From NCBI RefSeq assembly GCF_000235445.1, contig NZ_JH378833.1, positions 147,346 through 211,345 on the forward strand: a DNA stretch of 64,000 nt. Direction: 5' to 3'. Below the pieces are notes generated by a model. It was not told where the DNA came from. It did not search any database and was given only the letters and a program-made list of their open reading frames with translations. This document shows, piece by piece, positions 1-9,742 of this stretch; the stretch's first letter is position 1; each line of letters starts with the position of its first letter. This stretch comes from Johnsonella ignava ATCC 51276 (GTDB taxonomy: Bacteria > Bacillota > Clostridia > Lachnospirales > Lachnospiraceae). The position numbers and the translations under genes are program-made.

Positions 1-63
1 TCCATATTTTCCTTATAATATATAAATTTTAAATTCTGACTTATAATAAATTATTTACGAGAT

Positions 64-585
64 TTATTCATCCCATAAGACTATCTGTTTAGCACTCCGG
101 CTTTTAGGCACATCTATAAGCCTCTGGTTTGAGCTTCCACGAAATCTTAAGCTTACATCATAAAGCTCCATCTCAAATTTGCCGTCAACCATAACATCTA
201 TAAGACTAAGTATCTCATCACTTATATCCGTATATGCCTTTCCGCCTTCTAAAAAATCAATATCATATGTAAAACCGCTGTAACACCATATATCCTTTTT
301 AGGAAATCTTTTTTTAAATTTTCTCAAAAGTTCAAGCACCGCAGGCTGGTTTGCAGGCTCCATAGGCTCACCTCCTAAAAGTGAAAGCCCTTTTATATAA
401 TCAGGTGTTATTGATTCAAGTATAGCTTCAATTACACTGTCGGTAAATTCCGAGCCAAAATTAAAATCCCATGCAGCTTCATTAAAACAGCCCTTGCATC
501 TATGAGTACAGCCTGAAACAAAAAGGCTTGTTCTTATGCCTGCACCGTTTGCTATATCATAGTATTTTATATTTGCATATTTCAT
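64..585 (-). CDS. nrdG: Anaerobic ribonucleotide reductase activating protein
   Basis: Radical-SAM activase of the class III ribonucleotide reductase; it uses a [4Fe-4S] cluster and S-adenosylmethionine to place the glycyl radical on NrdD. The N-terminal third has the cluster motif CTHRCKGC (CX3CX2C), followed by the GGEP motif (LLGGEPM) typical of radical-SAM enzymes. The frame is open to 681, but the ATG at 585 gives the normal family start (MKYANIKYYD) and a protein of about 173 residues, and it avoids overlap with the nrdD stop 20 bp upstream. Transcribed after nrdD as a two-gene operon. Family assignment is firm. Confidence 0.93.
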   Translation of the reverse strand: MKYANIKYYDIANGAGIRTSLFVSGCTHRCKGCFNEAAWDFNFGSEFTDSVIEAILESITPDYIKGLSLLGGEPMEPANQPAVLELLRKFKKRFPKKDIWCYSGFTYDIDFLEGGKAYTDISDEILSLIDVMVDGKFEMELYDVSLRFRGSSNQRLIDVPKSRSAKQIVLWDE

Positions 586-605
586 CGCTTTAAATACTTC
601 ACGGT

Positions 606-2774
606 TTATAAATGCATAACCCTGTCTTTTATCTCCTGTGTTCTGCCCTGATTCCAAAATTGTGTGCCTATATATCCGCATGTACGCCTTGCAACATTAA
701 GCTTCGTCTGATCCTTGTTTTTGCACCTCGGGCATATCCAGATCAGCTTTCCGTCAAGGTCATCTATATGCATCTCTCCGTCATATCCACATTCCTGACA
801 ATAATCGGACTTGGTGTTAAGCTCGGCATACATTATATTATCATATATGAATTCAAGCATACTCATAACCGCATCTATATTACCCTGCATATTCGGTACT
901 TCAACATAGCTTATAGCTCCGCCCGGTGAAAGTTTCTGAAACTCACTTTCAAATTTTAATTTTGTAAATGCATCTATCTTCTCAGTTACATGAACATGAT
1001 AACTGTTTGTTATATAGCTCTTATCAGTGATGCCCTCTATCACTCCGAATCTTTTTTGCAGACATTTGGCAAACTTATATGTAGTTGACTCAAGCGGAGT
1101 GCCATAGGGCGAATAATCTATATTTTCAGCTTTTTTCCATTCATTGCATTTATCATTCATCTTCTGCATCACACTGAGTGCAAAGGGCTTTGCCATATCA
1201 TCGGTATGGCTCCTGCCTGTCATATACTTTACACATTCATATAGCCCGGCATATCCCAGACTTATAGTGGAATATCCTCCGAACAAAAGCTTATCTATAT
1301 TTTCACCCTTTTTAAGTCTTGCAAGTGCACCATACTGCCAAAGTATAGGAGCTACATCGGAAGGAGTGCCTAAAAGTCTCTCATGTCTGGCTCTAAGTGC
1401 TTTATGACACAATTCAAGTCTTTCTTCAAATATCTGCCAAAATCTTTTTATATCGCCATCACTTGAGAGAGCGACATCTACAAGATTTATAGTTACAACC
1501 CCCTGGTTAAAACGACCGTAATATTTAGGCTTTCCGTTTTCATCAACATATGGTGTAAGGAATGAACGGCAGCCCATACAGGTATAACAGTTTCCGTTAC
1601 CGTTTTTATCAATTTTATACTCAAGCATCTTTTTTTCGGATATATAATCAGGAACCAGACGCTTTGCAGTACACTGTGCTGCAAGCCTTGTAAGGTGATA
1701 GTATTTTGTACCTGGCTTTACATTATCTTCTTCAAGGACATATATAAGCTTCGGAAATGCGGGAGTTATCCATATACCCTGCTCATTCTTTACTCCTTTA
1801 TGTCTTTGACGTATCATTTCCTCAATTATCAATGCAAGATCCTCTTTTTCCCGTTCATTTTTAGCCTCATTTAAATACATAAATACAGTTATAAACGGTG
1901 CCTGACCGTTTGTGGTCATAAGTGTAACCACCTGGTATTGTATAGTCTGTACACCTTTGTTTATCTCACTTCTAAGCCTTCTCTCGACTATGTTTTCCTT
2001 CTGTTCATCTGAAACATTAAGTCCATACAGCTCCGCTTCAAGCTCCGACTCTATTTTTTTGCGGCTTACATCAACAAACGGGGCAAGATGTGAAAGAGAT
2101 ATGCTCTGACCTCCATACTGGCTTGAAGCTACCTGTGCTATTATCTGTGTTGCTATATTGCAGGCAGTTGAAAAACTGTGAGGTTTTTCAATAAATGTAC
2201 CTGAAATCACAGTTCCGTTTTGAAGCATATCCTCAAGATCTACAAGATCACAATTGTGCATATGCTGAGCAAAATAGTCGGCATCATGAAAATGCAGTAT
2301 GCCGTTTTTATGTGCTTCAACTATATCCGGAGACAGCAAAATCCTTTCTGTAAGGTCTTTTGAGACCTCTCCTGCCATATAATCCCTCTGAACACTGCTT
2401 ACAGTGGGATTTTTATTGGAATTTTCCTGTTTTACCTCCTCGTTATCACACTCTATAAGTGAAAGTATTTTTTCATCAGTTGTATTTGTTCTTCTTTTAA
2501 GATTCTGTACATATCTGTAGGTTATGTATTTTCTTGCAACTTCAAATGCTTTCTGCTCCATGATCTGATTTTCAACCATATCCTGGATTTCTTCAACTCC
2601 TACTGCCCGTCTCATGCTCATGCAGTTTTTTTCAACATTTGATGCTATAAGTTCAATCTGGTCTGATGTAAGCCTTTGATCAACTTCAACAACGGCATTT
2701 GCCTTTCCTACCGCAGCAGTGATCTTGACTATATCAAACTCAACCTCAGAACCGTTTCTCTTAATGATTTTCAT
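606..2774 (-). CDS. nrdD: Anaerobic (class III) ribonucleoside-triphosphate reductase
   Basis: Makes deoxyribonucleotides from ribonucleoside triphosphates without oxygen, using a glycyl radical. An N-terminal ATP-cone covers roughly residues 1-95. Near the C-terminus is the zinc-binding pair CQEC...CPRC followed by the glycyl-radical loop RTCGYIG. About 722 residues, normal for the family. The frame opens with TTG at 2783, but that codon lies almost against the AGGAGGG ribosome site (2785-2791); the ATG at 2774 has correct spacing and is chosen. The promoter at 2906-2934 fits this gene, leaving an untranslated leader of about 130 nt. Activated by NrdG immediately downstream. Confidence 0.95.
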   Translation of the reverse strand: MKIIKRNGSEVEFDIVKITAAVGKANAVVEVDQRLTSDQIELIASNVEKNCMSMRRAVGVEEIQDMVENQIMEQKAFEVARKYITYRYVQNLKRRTNTTDEKILSLIECDNEEVKQENSNKNPTVSSVQRDYMAGEVSKDLTERILLSPDIVEAHKNGILHFHDADYFAQHMHNCDLVDLEDMLQNGTVISGTFIEKPHSFSTACNIATQIIAQVASSQYGGQSISLSHLAPFVDVSRKKIESELEAELYGLNVSDEQKENIVERRLRSEINKGVQTIQYQVVTLMTTNGQAPFITVFMYLNEAKNEREKEDLALIIEEMIRQRHKGVKNEQGIWITPAFPKLIYVLEEDNVKPGTKYYHLTRLAAQCTAKRLVPDYISEKKMLEYKIDKNGNGNCYTCMGCRSFLTPYVDENGKPKYYGRFNQGVVTINLVDVALSSDGDIKRFWQIFEERLELCHKALRARHERLLGTPSDVAPILWQYGALARLKKGENIDKLLFGGYSTISLGYAGLYECVKYMTGRSHTDDMAKPFALSVMQKMNDKCNEWKKAENIDYSPYGTPLESTTYKFAKCLQKRFGVIEGITDKSYITNSYHVHVTEKIDAFTKLKFESEFQKLSPGGAISYVEVPNMQGNIDAVMSMLEFIYDNIMYAELNTKSDYCQECGYDGEMHIDDLDGKLIWICPRCKNKDQTKLNVARRTCGYIGTQFWNQGRTQEIKDRVMHL

Positions 2775-2905
2775 TATAAACAACCCTCCTGTTAAACAGC
2801 ATACTGTAAACAGAGCTGTTATATATTCTATAAAAATAATATATTAAACATCATATAATAGCATATCAAACAGCATATTATTTATGATGATAACAAAACA
2901 GGATT

Positions 2906-2934
2906 ATTATAACCTCTATATAATGTATGGTCAA
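2906..2934 (-). promoter_or_regulatory. Sigma-A-type promoter for nrdDG
   Basis: On the minus strand TTGACC (2929-2934) is followed by a 17-bp spacer and a perfect TATAAT (2906-2911), pointing at nrdD. I looked for an NrdR box (two are usual before nrd genes) and saw no good match. The rest of the 388-bp gap between nrdD and sdaAA is AT-rich and shows no gene or convincing terminator. Confidence 0.6.
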
Positions 2935-3162
2935 GGGTGTTAATAATACAACATATAGGGATTTTTATTGTTTTTCTAATTATATTCATTATTATATTCA
3001 TTACAAACAGCTTAAAAAAGCCTTCAGTAAAACCTATGTACAAACTCCTATTACACCAAATACGATTAACCTCTTGTATAATCATACTTAAAAGGAATAT
3101 ATTCAAAATACGGCAGATATAATACTTAGATATACACATAATAAAAGACACATTAATTACTT

Positions 3163-4038
3163 TTATCCATGTACTCTTGAGCATATACTGCATCCGGTAG
3201 GCGTTACTGCAAGACCGCCCTCCGCAGTCTCTTTAAGTGTGGTACTCATATTATCACCTACCCTTTTAAGTGCCTGTACAGTTTCATCTGTCGGTATTAT
3301 CGACTTTATGCCTGCAAGTGCAAGCTGTGCTGCCATATAGGCAGTTGCAACTCCTGAGGCATTTCTTTTTATACATGGAGCTTCAACAAGTCCTGCAACC
3401 GGATCACATACAAGTCCAAGTACATTTTTAATTACAAAAGCCACTGCATTAACACACATTTCAGGTGTTCCGCCAAGCAGTTCACATACAGCCGCAGCTG
3501 CCATTGCGCTTGCAGTACCGCATTCCGCCTGACAACCGCCCTCAGCTCCTGATACACTTGCCTTTTTGGCAACAACCATACCTACAAATGATGCCGTAAA
3601 CATACTTTTAACCACTTCATCTTCATCTATATCATGACTAAGACTCAAACCTATAAGTGCTCCCGGAAGTATACCACAGCTTCCGGCAGTAGGACATGCC
3701 ACTATCTTACCCATTGAGGCATTATGCTCGTTTACAGCCATGGCTATGGCAATCGCTCTGGTAAATGAATCGCCGCAAACCGAAGCTCCTCCTATCGAGT
3801 TATAAAGCTTTCTGGCATCACCTCCGCTTATACCGCTTACCGATTTTACTCCCTCCTTAAGTCCCTCATTCATAGAATCAAGCATTATATGATATCTTTC
3901 ACGCATCTTTTCAATTATTTCGCTTCTTGAAAGTTTCATCTCTATACATTGATCCTCTATAACAATCTCACAGATCATCTTATTTTCCTTTTTCGCAATT
4001 TCTAAAAGCTCACTAAAGGATTCGTATGTTAAACTCAT
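3163..4038 (-). CDS. sdaAA: L-serine dehydratase, iron-sulfur dependent, alpha subunit
   Basis: Catalytic subunit of the oxygen-sensitive [4Fe-4S] L-serine dehydratase that deaminates serine to pyruvate and ammonia. Conserved blocks include CPTAGSCGILPGA (residues ~115-127), the Cys-rich AEGGCQAECGTASAMAAAA region, CDPVAGLVEAPC, and a C-terminal TPTGCSICSRVHG ending; the cysteines are the expected cluster ligands. Length 291 is typical. Start ATG at 4038 follows AGAGGAGA with good spacing. Lies 48 bp behind sdaAB, so the two subunits are co-transcribed. Confidence 0.94.
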   Translation of the reverse strand: MSLTYESFSELLEIAKKENKMICEIVIEDQCIEMKLSRSEIIEKMRERYHIMLDSMNEGLKEGVKSVSGISGGDARKLYNSIGGASVCGDSFTRAIAIAMAVNEHNASMGKIVACPTAGSCGILPGALIGLSLSHDIDEDEVVKSMFTASFVGMVVAKKASVSGAEGGCQAECGTASAMAAAAVCELLGGTPEMCVNAVAFVIKNVLGLVCDPVAGLVEAPCIKRNASGVATAYMAAQLALAGIKSIIPTDETVQALKRVGDNMSTTLKETAEGGLAVTPTGCSICSRVHG

Positions 4039-4086
4039 GGTAATATCTCCTCTTAAAACTAAATCGGCAATCTCTTCCGGTTTAGT

Positions 4087-4746
4087 TTAAAGCCGGTCAA
4101 GTACCTCTACACCTGTTACATGGTCCAGCTTTTTAATATGTTCTATATTCTCTTTTTCAGGCATTGAGTCCATACCTATGGTCATAAGTGCATCACCGCC
4201 CTTTTTTTTCCTTGAAAGCATAAAATTACATATATTTACACTGCTTTTATACAGTTCATCAGTAACCCTGGCTATTACTCCGGGATAATCTATATGCCTT
4301 ACCACTATGGTAGGTATTTCAAATGAAAGCTCAACATCATAATCATCAAGTTTTGTAACTTTTATACTGCCTCCCCCTATTGAAGCACCCTCAAGTGTAA
4401 AACTGTTGCCCTCATCATCGCTTAAGCTTATCCTTGCGGTATTCGGATGACCTCCGGGTACATCTATATCTTCAAAAAAAAATTTAAGCCCTGCCGCCTT
4501 TGCATATTCAAAGCTTTCTCTAATTCTTACATCATCAGGCGGCATGCCGAGTATACCTGCTATAAGAGCTTTATCGGTACCATGCCCCCTGCCTGTTTTT
4601 GCAAAACTGCCGTAAAGTCCTATTTTTGCAGTTTTAGGTTCTTTTGCAAAAACCGTCCTTGCAACATTTCCAAGCCTTGCCGCTCCGGCAGTATGGCTGC
4701 TTGAAGGTCCTATCATTACAGGTCCGATTACATCAAAAACATTCAT
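4087..4746 (-). CDS. sdaAB: L-serine dehydratase, iron-sulfur dependent, beta subunit
   Basis: Second subunit of the two-gene L-serine dehydratase. The N-terminal domain begins MNVFDVIGPVMIGPSSSHTAGA, the hallmark of the serine dehydratase beta domain. The C-terminal part (residues ~145-219) is an ACT domain (IVVRHIDYPGVIARVTDELY), the usual regulatory fold. Length 219 is normal. First gene of sdaAB-sdaAA. The ribosome site before 4746 is weak (GGTG). Confidence 0.94.
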   Translation of the reverse strand: MNVFDVIGPVMIGPSSSHTAGAARLGNVARTVFAKEPKTAKIGLYGSFAKTGRGHGTDKALIAGILGMPPDDVRIRESFEYAKAAGLKFFFEDIDVPGGHPNTARISLSDDEGNSFTLEGASIGGGSIKVTKLDDYDVELSFEIPTIVVRHIDYPGVIARVTDELYKSSVNICNFMLSRKKKGGDALMTIGMDSMPEKENIEHIKKLDHVTGVEVLDRL

Positions 4747-4870
4747 ACAATTACACCATATTTAAATACAGTCAGCAAAGGTTTATAACCTCTTTTGCTC
4801 TGCTTTTAAATCACTTCTCCGTTATAATAAATATATGCTGCAAATAAGCAGCAGTTTTTAATTACACAAT

Positions 4871-6814
4871 TTATATTTTAACACCTTTAAGAACAACTAT
4901 ACTTCTGGCTTTCACCCGATAGCCCCTCTGATTGCCAATATCTTTTTCACTGCCTTCCTGATAAAATCCGTTTATATCATGCCTGTCGGTATCTATACAC
5001 AGATGCCACCTATAACCTTTTTCAGGCTTAGGCAGAGCAAAATCATGTGCTTCCCAGTGCATATTGTACATCACATAAAAAGTATCGTCAAAACTTCCGT
5101 CCGCATTTTTTGCATACTGCCCGAAATACAGTATTCCCAGCTGACGACTGTAATTATCAAAATCAGGCTGCCATGCTTTTACTCCATGATATGATACATC
5201 AGGCATTCCAAGTGCCGCATTGTCCAGATTTGCAGGTTCCTTGCAGGCATGAAATACCCTGTGTTTTTTTCTGAAATTTATAATAAATTGAAACCATTCA
5301 AGTATATGTGAGTTTGAATTTATAAGTTTCCAGTTAAGCCATGATATCCTGTTATCCTGACAGTAGGTATTGTTATTACCGCCTTTGCTCTGACCAAGCT
5401 CATCACCTTGAGCAATCACAGGAGTCCCCTGACTTAAAAATACAAGCAGAGAAGCATTTCTAAGCTGCTTAGCCCTTAGCCTGTTTACCGTTTTTTTTGA
5501 GGTACTGCCTTCACAACCGCAATTCCATGAATAATTATAGTCTGTTCCGTCTTTATTATTCTCAAGATTGGCTTCATTATGTTTTATATCATAGCTTAAC
5601 ATATCAACTAATGAAAAGCCCTTTATATCCGCTATATAATTAAGCTGTGCAGCATACTGCGGATTATTTTTAGTATGATACACAAGGCTGTTTATCATTC
5701 CCTCATCACCTTTAAGAAAACGTCTCATATCATTTTGAAATGAATCATTAAAAGAAGCAAGCCTCTTAAGCCTGCCGTCATCTGAACCGTCTTTAAAGTT
5801 ATAATAACCCCTGTATGTATTATCCCAATTTTCATATATTAATTTTATACCCGAAAGTGCAGCTTCTTTTGCAAGCTCTGCGGCATATACATTTCCAAGT
5901 ATATGGAAGCCGTCAAGTCTGTATTCATAAGCCCAGTATATAAGTACATCCCTCACATATGAATAACCGGTTCCCTCTTTAAAATAAAATTCTGCAATGA
6001 CCTCAATACCTGCATTATGCAGGCTCTTTACCATATGCTTAAATTCATTCGGCGGATTTCTGCGTTTTTTCATACTGAAGCTTGCCTTAGGTGCAAAATG
6101 CAGTGTATCGGCATAACCCCAATAGTTTATCATATGATTTTTTACAGTTTTTTCATCATTTACCACTTTTTTGGTTGTGTTTAATATATCGGCATTATAT
6201 CCCATACCTGAAAATATATCATGTCTTATATTTAACGGCATAAGTTCTTCAAATTCCTGACAGGGCATTATATCAAGTGTAGTAATCCCAAGCGATTTGA
6301 TATAAGGAATTTTTTCAACTACACCACTGAAAGTACCTGAATATATGGTTTTTGATGAAGCTGATTTTGTAAATCCTCTTATATGCAGCCTGTATACTAT
6401 ACTTTCACTCCACGGGATATAAAGACGACCCCCGCCCTCGCCCCAGTCAAAGCATGTGGTTATAAAAGGACTTCGCCTTATATTTTTATAATGTGCGGCT
6501 TTTCCCCATGTATCCCTTCCTGAAAAACTTTTCCCGTACGGGTCTGCAAACCTGCCGTTCTCATCCTCAAATGCGTACTCCATATTTTCAAGTTCTTTTA
6601 CATCATCTATATAAAGACTTAAAAACCATATATCTCCAAGACATTTATTTTTATCAAAGTTAAATGTATATACTTCTTTTTCCACATTTCTTTCAAATAC
6701 AAGCAATTTCAGCATATTACATTTATGTGCCACACTTATCTCAATATATTCACTCCCTACATTTAATCCCATGTTGTAAGGCAAATATACAACATTTCTG
6801 ATCTTAAAATTCAT
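4871..6814 (-). CDS. GlgX/pullulanase-like GH13 protein with degenerate catalytic centre
   Basis: Member of the glycogen-debranching/pullulanase branch of glycoside hydrolase family 13, 647 residues, no signal peptide, so cytoplasmic. An N-terminal beta domain (~1-130) precedes YRLHIRGFTK (141-150), the usual start of the catalytic barrel. The nucleophile region YRLDGF (Asp301), acid region LIYENWD (Glu328), and the KHNEAN...ENNKDG and QGDELGQSKGGNNNTYCQD blocks are recognisable. Two catalytic features are lost: region I reads EVIAEFYFKE instead of DVVxNH, with most of domain B missing before region II, and the HD of region IV is replaced by Ile397-Lys398 (ADIKGFSL against xxHDGFTL). It may therefore be a binding or regulatory protein rather than an active debranching enzyme. 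Stands alone, followed by a weak hairpin. Confidence 0.8.
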   Translation of the reverse strand: MNFKIRNVVYLPYNMGLNVGSEYIEISVAHKCNMLKLLVFERNVEKEVYTFNFDKNKCLGDIWFLSLYIDDVKELENMEYAFEDENGRFADPYGKSFSGRDTWGKAAHYKNIRRSPFITTCFDWGEGGGRLYIPWSESIVYRLHIRGFTKSASSKTIYSGTFSGVVEKIPYIKSLGITTLDIMPCQEFEELMPLNIRHDIFSGMGYNADILNTTKKVVNDEKTVKNHMINYWGYADTLHFAPKASFSMKKRRNPPNEFKHMVKSLHNAGIEVIAEFYFKEGTGYSYVRDVLIYWAYEYRLDGFHILGNVYAAELAKEAALSGIKLIYENWDNTYRGYYNFKDGSDDGRLKRLASFNDSFQNDMRRFLKGDEGMINSLVYHTKNNPQYAAQLNYIADIKGFSLVDMLSYDIKHNEANLENNKDGTDYNYSWNCGCEGSTSKKTVNRLRAKQLRNASLLVFLSQGTPVIAQGDELGQSKGGNNNTYCQDNRISWLNWKLINSNSHILEWFQFIINFRKKHRVFHACKEPANLDNAALGMPDVSYHGVKAWQPDFDNYSRQLGILYFGQYAKNADGSFDDTFYVMYNMHWEAHDFALPKPEKGYRWHLCIDTDRHDINGFYQEGSEKDIGNQRGYRVKARSIVVLKGVKI

Positions 6815-6946
6815 TTAAATTACCTGACAGTTTTATTTATTATGAATGCACTTTATAGTTGTACTGCAATAAATCACAAAGAGCAGGACACCTCATTATG
6901 CCACAGCCTATAATCCGGCTTTTAAATATTTCTAAAAAATATAAGC

Positions 6947-7705
6947 TTAAATATCAATTTCAAGCTCCACCGGACAGTGGTCCGAGCCCATTATATCTGT
7001 ATGTATCCGTGCCTGTTTTATACAGTTTTTCAGTGAATCAGATACCATGAAATAATCAATACGCCAACCTATATTCTTTGACCTGGCACCTCCCATATAT
7101 GACCACCATGAATAAACCCCCTCAAGGTCAGGATAAAGATATCTGAATGAATCCGTAAAGCCCGATGCCTGTACTACAGCCATCTTCTGTCTTTCTTCAT
7201 CAGTAAAACCTGCATTCTTACGGTTTGTCTTAGGATTTTTAAGATCTATATCTGCAAAAGCTACATTGAGATCCCCACAGTATATAAGAGGCTTTTTTTG
7301 TGAAAGATTTTTTATATAGTCTAAAAATGCATCCTCCCAATCCATTCTGTATTCAAGTCTTGTAAGCTGCCTCTGTGAATTTGGAGTATAGCATGTAAGC
7401 ATATAATAGTTTTCAAATTCGGCAGTTATTATCCTGCCCTCATTATCATGTTCTTCAATACCCATACCGTAAGTTACTTTGACAGGTTTATCCTTTGTAA
7501 ACATGGCAACTCCGGAATATCCCTTCTTTTGTGCATAATTCCAATAATCATAGTAACCCGGCAGATCAAGTTCAAGCTGACCTTCTGAAACCTTTGACTC
7601 CTGTATACAGAATATATCTGCATCCATATTCTTAAAAACGTCAAGGAAACCTTTTTCAATACATGCCCTTATCCCGTTTACATTCCATGATATCATTTTT
7701 TTCAT
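6947..7705 (-). CDS. xth: Exodeoxyribonuclease III (AP endonuclease)
   Basis: DNA-repair nuclease of the exonuclease III family, cutting at abasic sites and degrading 3' ends. Motifs in order: SWNVNGIRA at the N-terminus, IQESK (metal-binding Glu), YCGDLNVAF (catalytic Asp-x-Asn), WRIDYFMVS, and SDHCPVELEI with the catalytic Asp-His. Length 252 is typical and the ATG start puts the first beta strand in place. A single gene, with about 130-200 bp of AT-rich spacer on each side. Confidence 0.95.
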   Translation of the reverse strand: MKKMISWNVNGIRACIEKGFLDVFKNMDADIFCIQESKVSEGQLELDLPGYYDYWNYAQKKGYSGVAMFTKDKPVKVTYGMGIEEHDNEGRIITAEFENYYMLTCYTPNSQRQLTRLEYRMDWEDAFLDYIKNLSQKKPLIYCGDLNVAFADIDLKNPKTNRKNAGFTDEERQKMAVVQASGFTDSFRYLYPDLEGVYSWWSYMGGARSKNIGWRIDYFMVSDSLKNCIKQARIHTDIMGSDHCPVELEIDI

Positions 7706-7904
7706 AAATACAAGTTCCTTTCACGAATTTAAACCCAATAAAGATTTTAACTTCAGATTCAAATTTAAAAATCCGAATTCAGCACTATATTATCTATAAA
7801 GCTTCATATTGTATTTTTTAAAACTTCAGACTATATTTTTTCAAAAATCAGTATGAATCATACGGATTATATTTAATCAAAAACTAAACCTCTATATAAA
7901 AATA

Positions 7905-9542
7905 TCAATCATCATCAGCTTCACTTTCAGATACCGTGAAAGTAAATCTCTTTCTTGCCATCTCATCAGAATCAAGATATTCATCATAGGTACTAATCTT
8001 GTCAACCAGCTTTCCGCCTATTATCTCCATAATACGATTTGCGGTGGTTTGTACCACCTGATGATCCCTTGATGAAAATATAAGTACACCCGGAAATTTA
8101 ATAAGCCCGTTATTAAGTGCAGTTATAGCTTCCATATCAAGATGGTCGGTAGGCTCATCAAGCATAAGAACATTGGAACCGCTTATCATCATTCTTGAAA
8201 GCAGACATCTTACCTTTTCACCTCCTGAAAGCACCTTTACTTTCTTTAATCCGTCATCTCCTGCAAAAAGCATTCTGCCTAAAAATCCCCTTACATAGGT
8301 TACATCCTTATTTTCAGAAAACTGTGTAAGCCATTCAACTATAGTCTCATCTCCTGAAAAAATCTTTGAATTATCCTTGGGGAAATAAGCCTGTGTTGTT
8401 GTCAGACCCCATTTATATGAGCCCTCATCAGGTTCAATCTCACCTGAGAGTATTTTAAATAAAAGCGTTTTTGCCTTTTCATTCGGACCTACAAGTGCAA
8501 CTTTATCTTCTCTGTTAAGCACGAAACTTATATTATCAAGTACCTTTTCACCGTCAACGGTTTTTGAAATTCCTTCAACGGTAAGCACCTCATTTCCTAT
8601 CTCCCTTGACGGACGAAAATCTATATACGGATATTTTCTTGATGAGGGTTTTATATCATCAAGCTCTATTTTTTCAAGCGCTCTTTTTCTTGAAGTCGCC
8701 TGCTTTGATTTTGAAGCATTGGCAGAAAATCTTTGTATAAATTCCTGAAGTTCTTTGATCTTCTCTTCCTTTTTGCGGTTAGCCTCTTTCATCTGCTTAA
8801 CCATAAGCTGGCTTGATTCATACCAAAAATCATAGTTTCCGGTATAAAGTTGTATCTTCCCGTAATCTATGTCTGCAATCATAGTACATACTTTATTTAA
8901 GAAATATCTGTCATGTGATACTACAATAACTGTATTTTCAAAATTTATCAAAAATTCCTCAAGCCATGCTATAGCATCAAGATCAAGATGGTTTGTAGGC
9001 TCATCCAGAAGCAGTATGTCGGGATTTCCGAAAAGTGCTCTTGCAAGAAGTACCTTGACCTTTAATGCTCCGTTTAAATCTTTCATAAGACCGGAATGAT
9101 ACTCTGTATCAACCCCAAGGCCGTTTAAAAGATTTGCCGCATCGGATTCCGCTTCCCAGCCGTTCATAGCCGCAAATTCCCCTTCAAGCTCAGCCGCCTT
9201 TATACCGTCCTCATCACTAAAATCAGGCTTTGCATAGATCGCATCCTTTTCCTTCATTATCTCATAGAGGCGTTTATTACCCATCATTACTGTATCAAGT
9301 ACAGGATATTCATCATATTTGAAATGATCCTGTTCCAAAAATGACAATCTCTGTCCCGGAGTTATAGCTATATCACCGTTTGTTGACTCAAGCCTGCCTG
9401 CAAGTATCTTTAAAAATGTGGACTTGCCCGCACCGTTGGCTCCTATAAGACCGTAGCAGTTACCTTCGGTAAATTTTATATTTACATCTTCAAATAAAGC
9501 TTTTTTCCCAAGCCTTAATGTAATGCCGTTTGCACTTATCAT
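7905..9542 (-). CDS. ABC-F family ATPase (YkpA/YbiT type)
   Basis: Soluble tandem-ABC ATPase without membrane segments; ABC-F proteins act on ribosomes, some in translation control and some in antibiotic resistance. Domain 1 has Walker A GANGAGKST and Walker B ILLLDEPTNHLD, but its signature reads LNGALKVKV instead of LSGGQ. Domain 2 has Walker A GPNEKAKT, which lacks two of the usual glycines, an intact LSGGEKVRC signature and LDEPTDHLD. The inter-domain linker (~240-330) is rich in Lys and Glu. Length 545 fits the YkpA/YbiT subgroup. No evidence here for a resistance role. Confidence 0.9.
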   Translation of the reverse strand: MISANGITLRLGKKALFEDVNIKFTEGNCYGLIGANGAGKSTFLKILAGRLESTNGDIAITPGQRLSFLEQDHFKYDEYPVLDTVMMGNKRLYEIMKEKDAIYAKPDFSDEDGIKAAELEGEFAAMNGWEAESDAANLLNGLGVDTEYHSGLMKDLNGALKVKVLLARALFGNPDILLLDEPTNHLDLDAIAWLEEFLINFENTVIVVSHDRYFLNKVCTMIADIDYGKIQLYTGNYDFWYESSQLMVKQMKEANRKKEEKIKELQEFIQRFSANASKSKQATSRKRALEKIELDDIKPSSRKYPYIDFRPSREIGNEVLTVEGISKTVDGEKVLDNISFVLNREDKVALVGPNEKAKTLLFKILSGEIEPDEGSYKWGLTTTQAYFPKDNSKIFSGDETIVEWLTQFSENKDVTYVRGFLGRMLFAGDDGLKKVKVLSGGEKVRCLLSRMMISGSNVLMLDEPTDHLDMEAITALNNGLIKFPGVLIFSSRDHQVVQTTANRIMEIIGGKLVDKISTYDEYLDSDEMARKRFTFTVSESEADDD

Positions 9543-9643
9543 GTGTTTCTCCTGTTATTTTGTATTTGTTTTAGCTTTTCATTTTGCTTTTTTCCCGGTT
9601 TTTTATTTTATTTCAACTTTATTTTATTATTAAAGCTCAATAT

Positions 9644-9706
9644 TATGATACAAGTGTCAAAAGTATAAAATTCGATGCAAGCTTGCTTGCAGGAGAATTT
9701 ATTATA
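9644..9706. repeat. Hairpin-bearing interspersed repeat, copy 1 (partial)
   Basis: About 63 bp nearly identical to 54293-54356, differing at only a few positions and one indel. It contains the stem TGCAAGC-TT-GCTTGCA flanked by AAATTC/GAATTT. The copies differ mainly in the bulges, not the stems. Sits in the 317-bp gap between the ABC-F gene and the DUF3021 gene. Confidence 0.75.
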
Positions 9707-9742
9707 TTCCGGCACTTACATCATATTATATTATTGTACAGT

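Noticed and set aside
2911..2934. NrdR box in the nrdDG promoter
   Set aside because: The AT-rich spacer matches the consensus only partly and there is no second box.
2882..3193. 103-codon minus-strand frame between nrdD and sdaAA
   Set aside because: Low-complexity AT-rich translation, overlaps the nrdDG promoter, no ribosome site.
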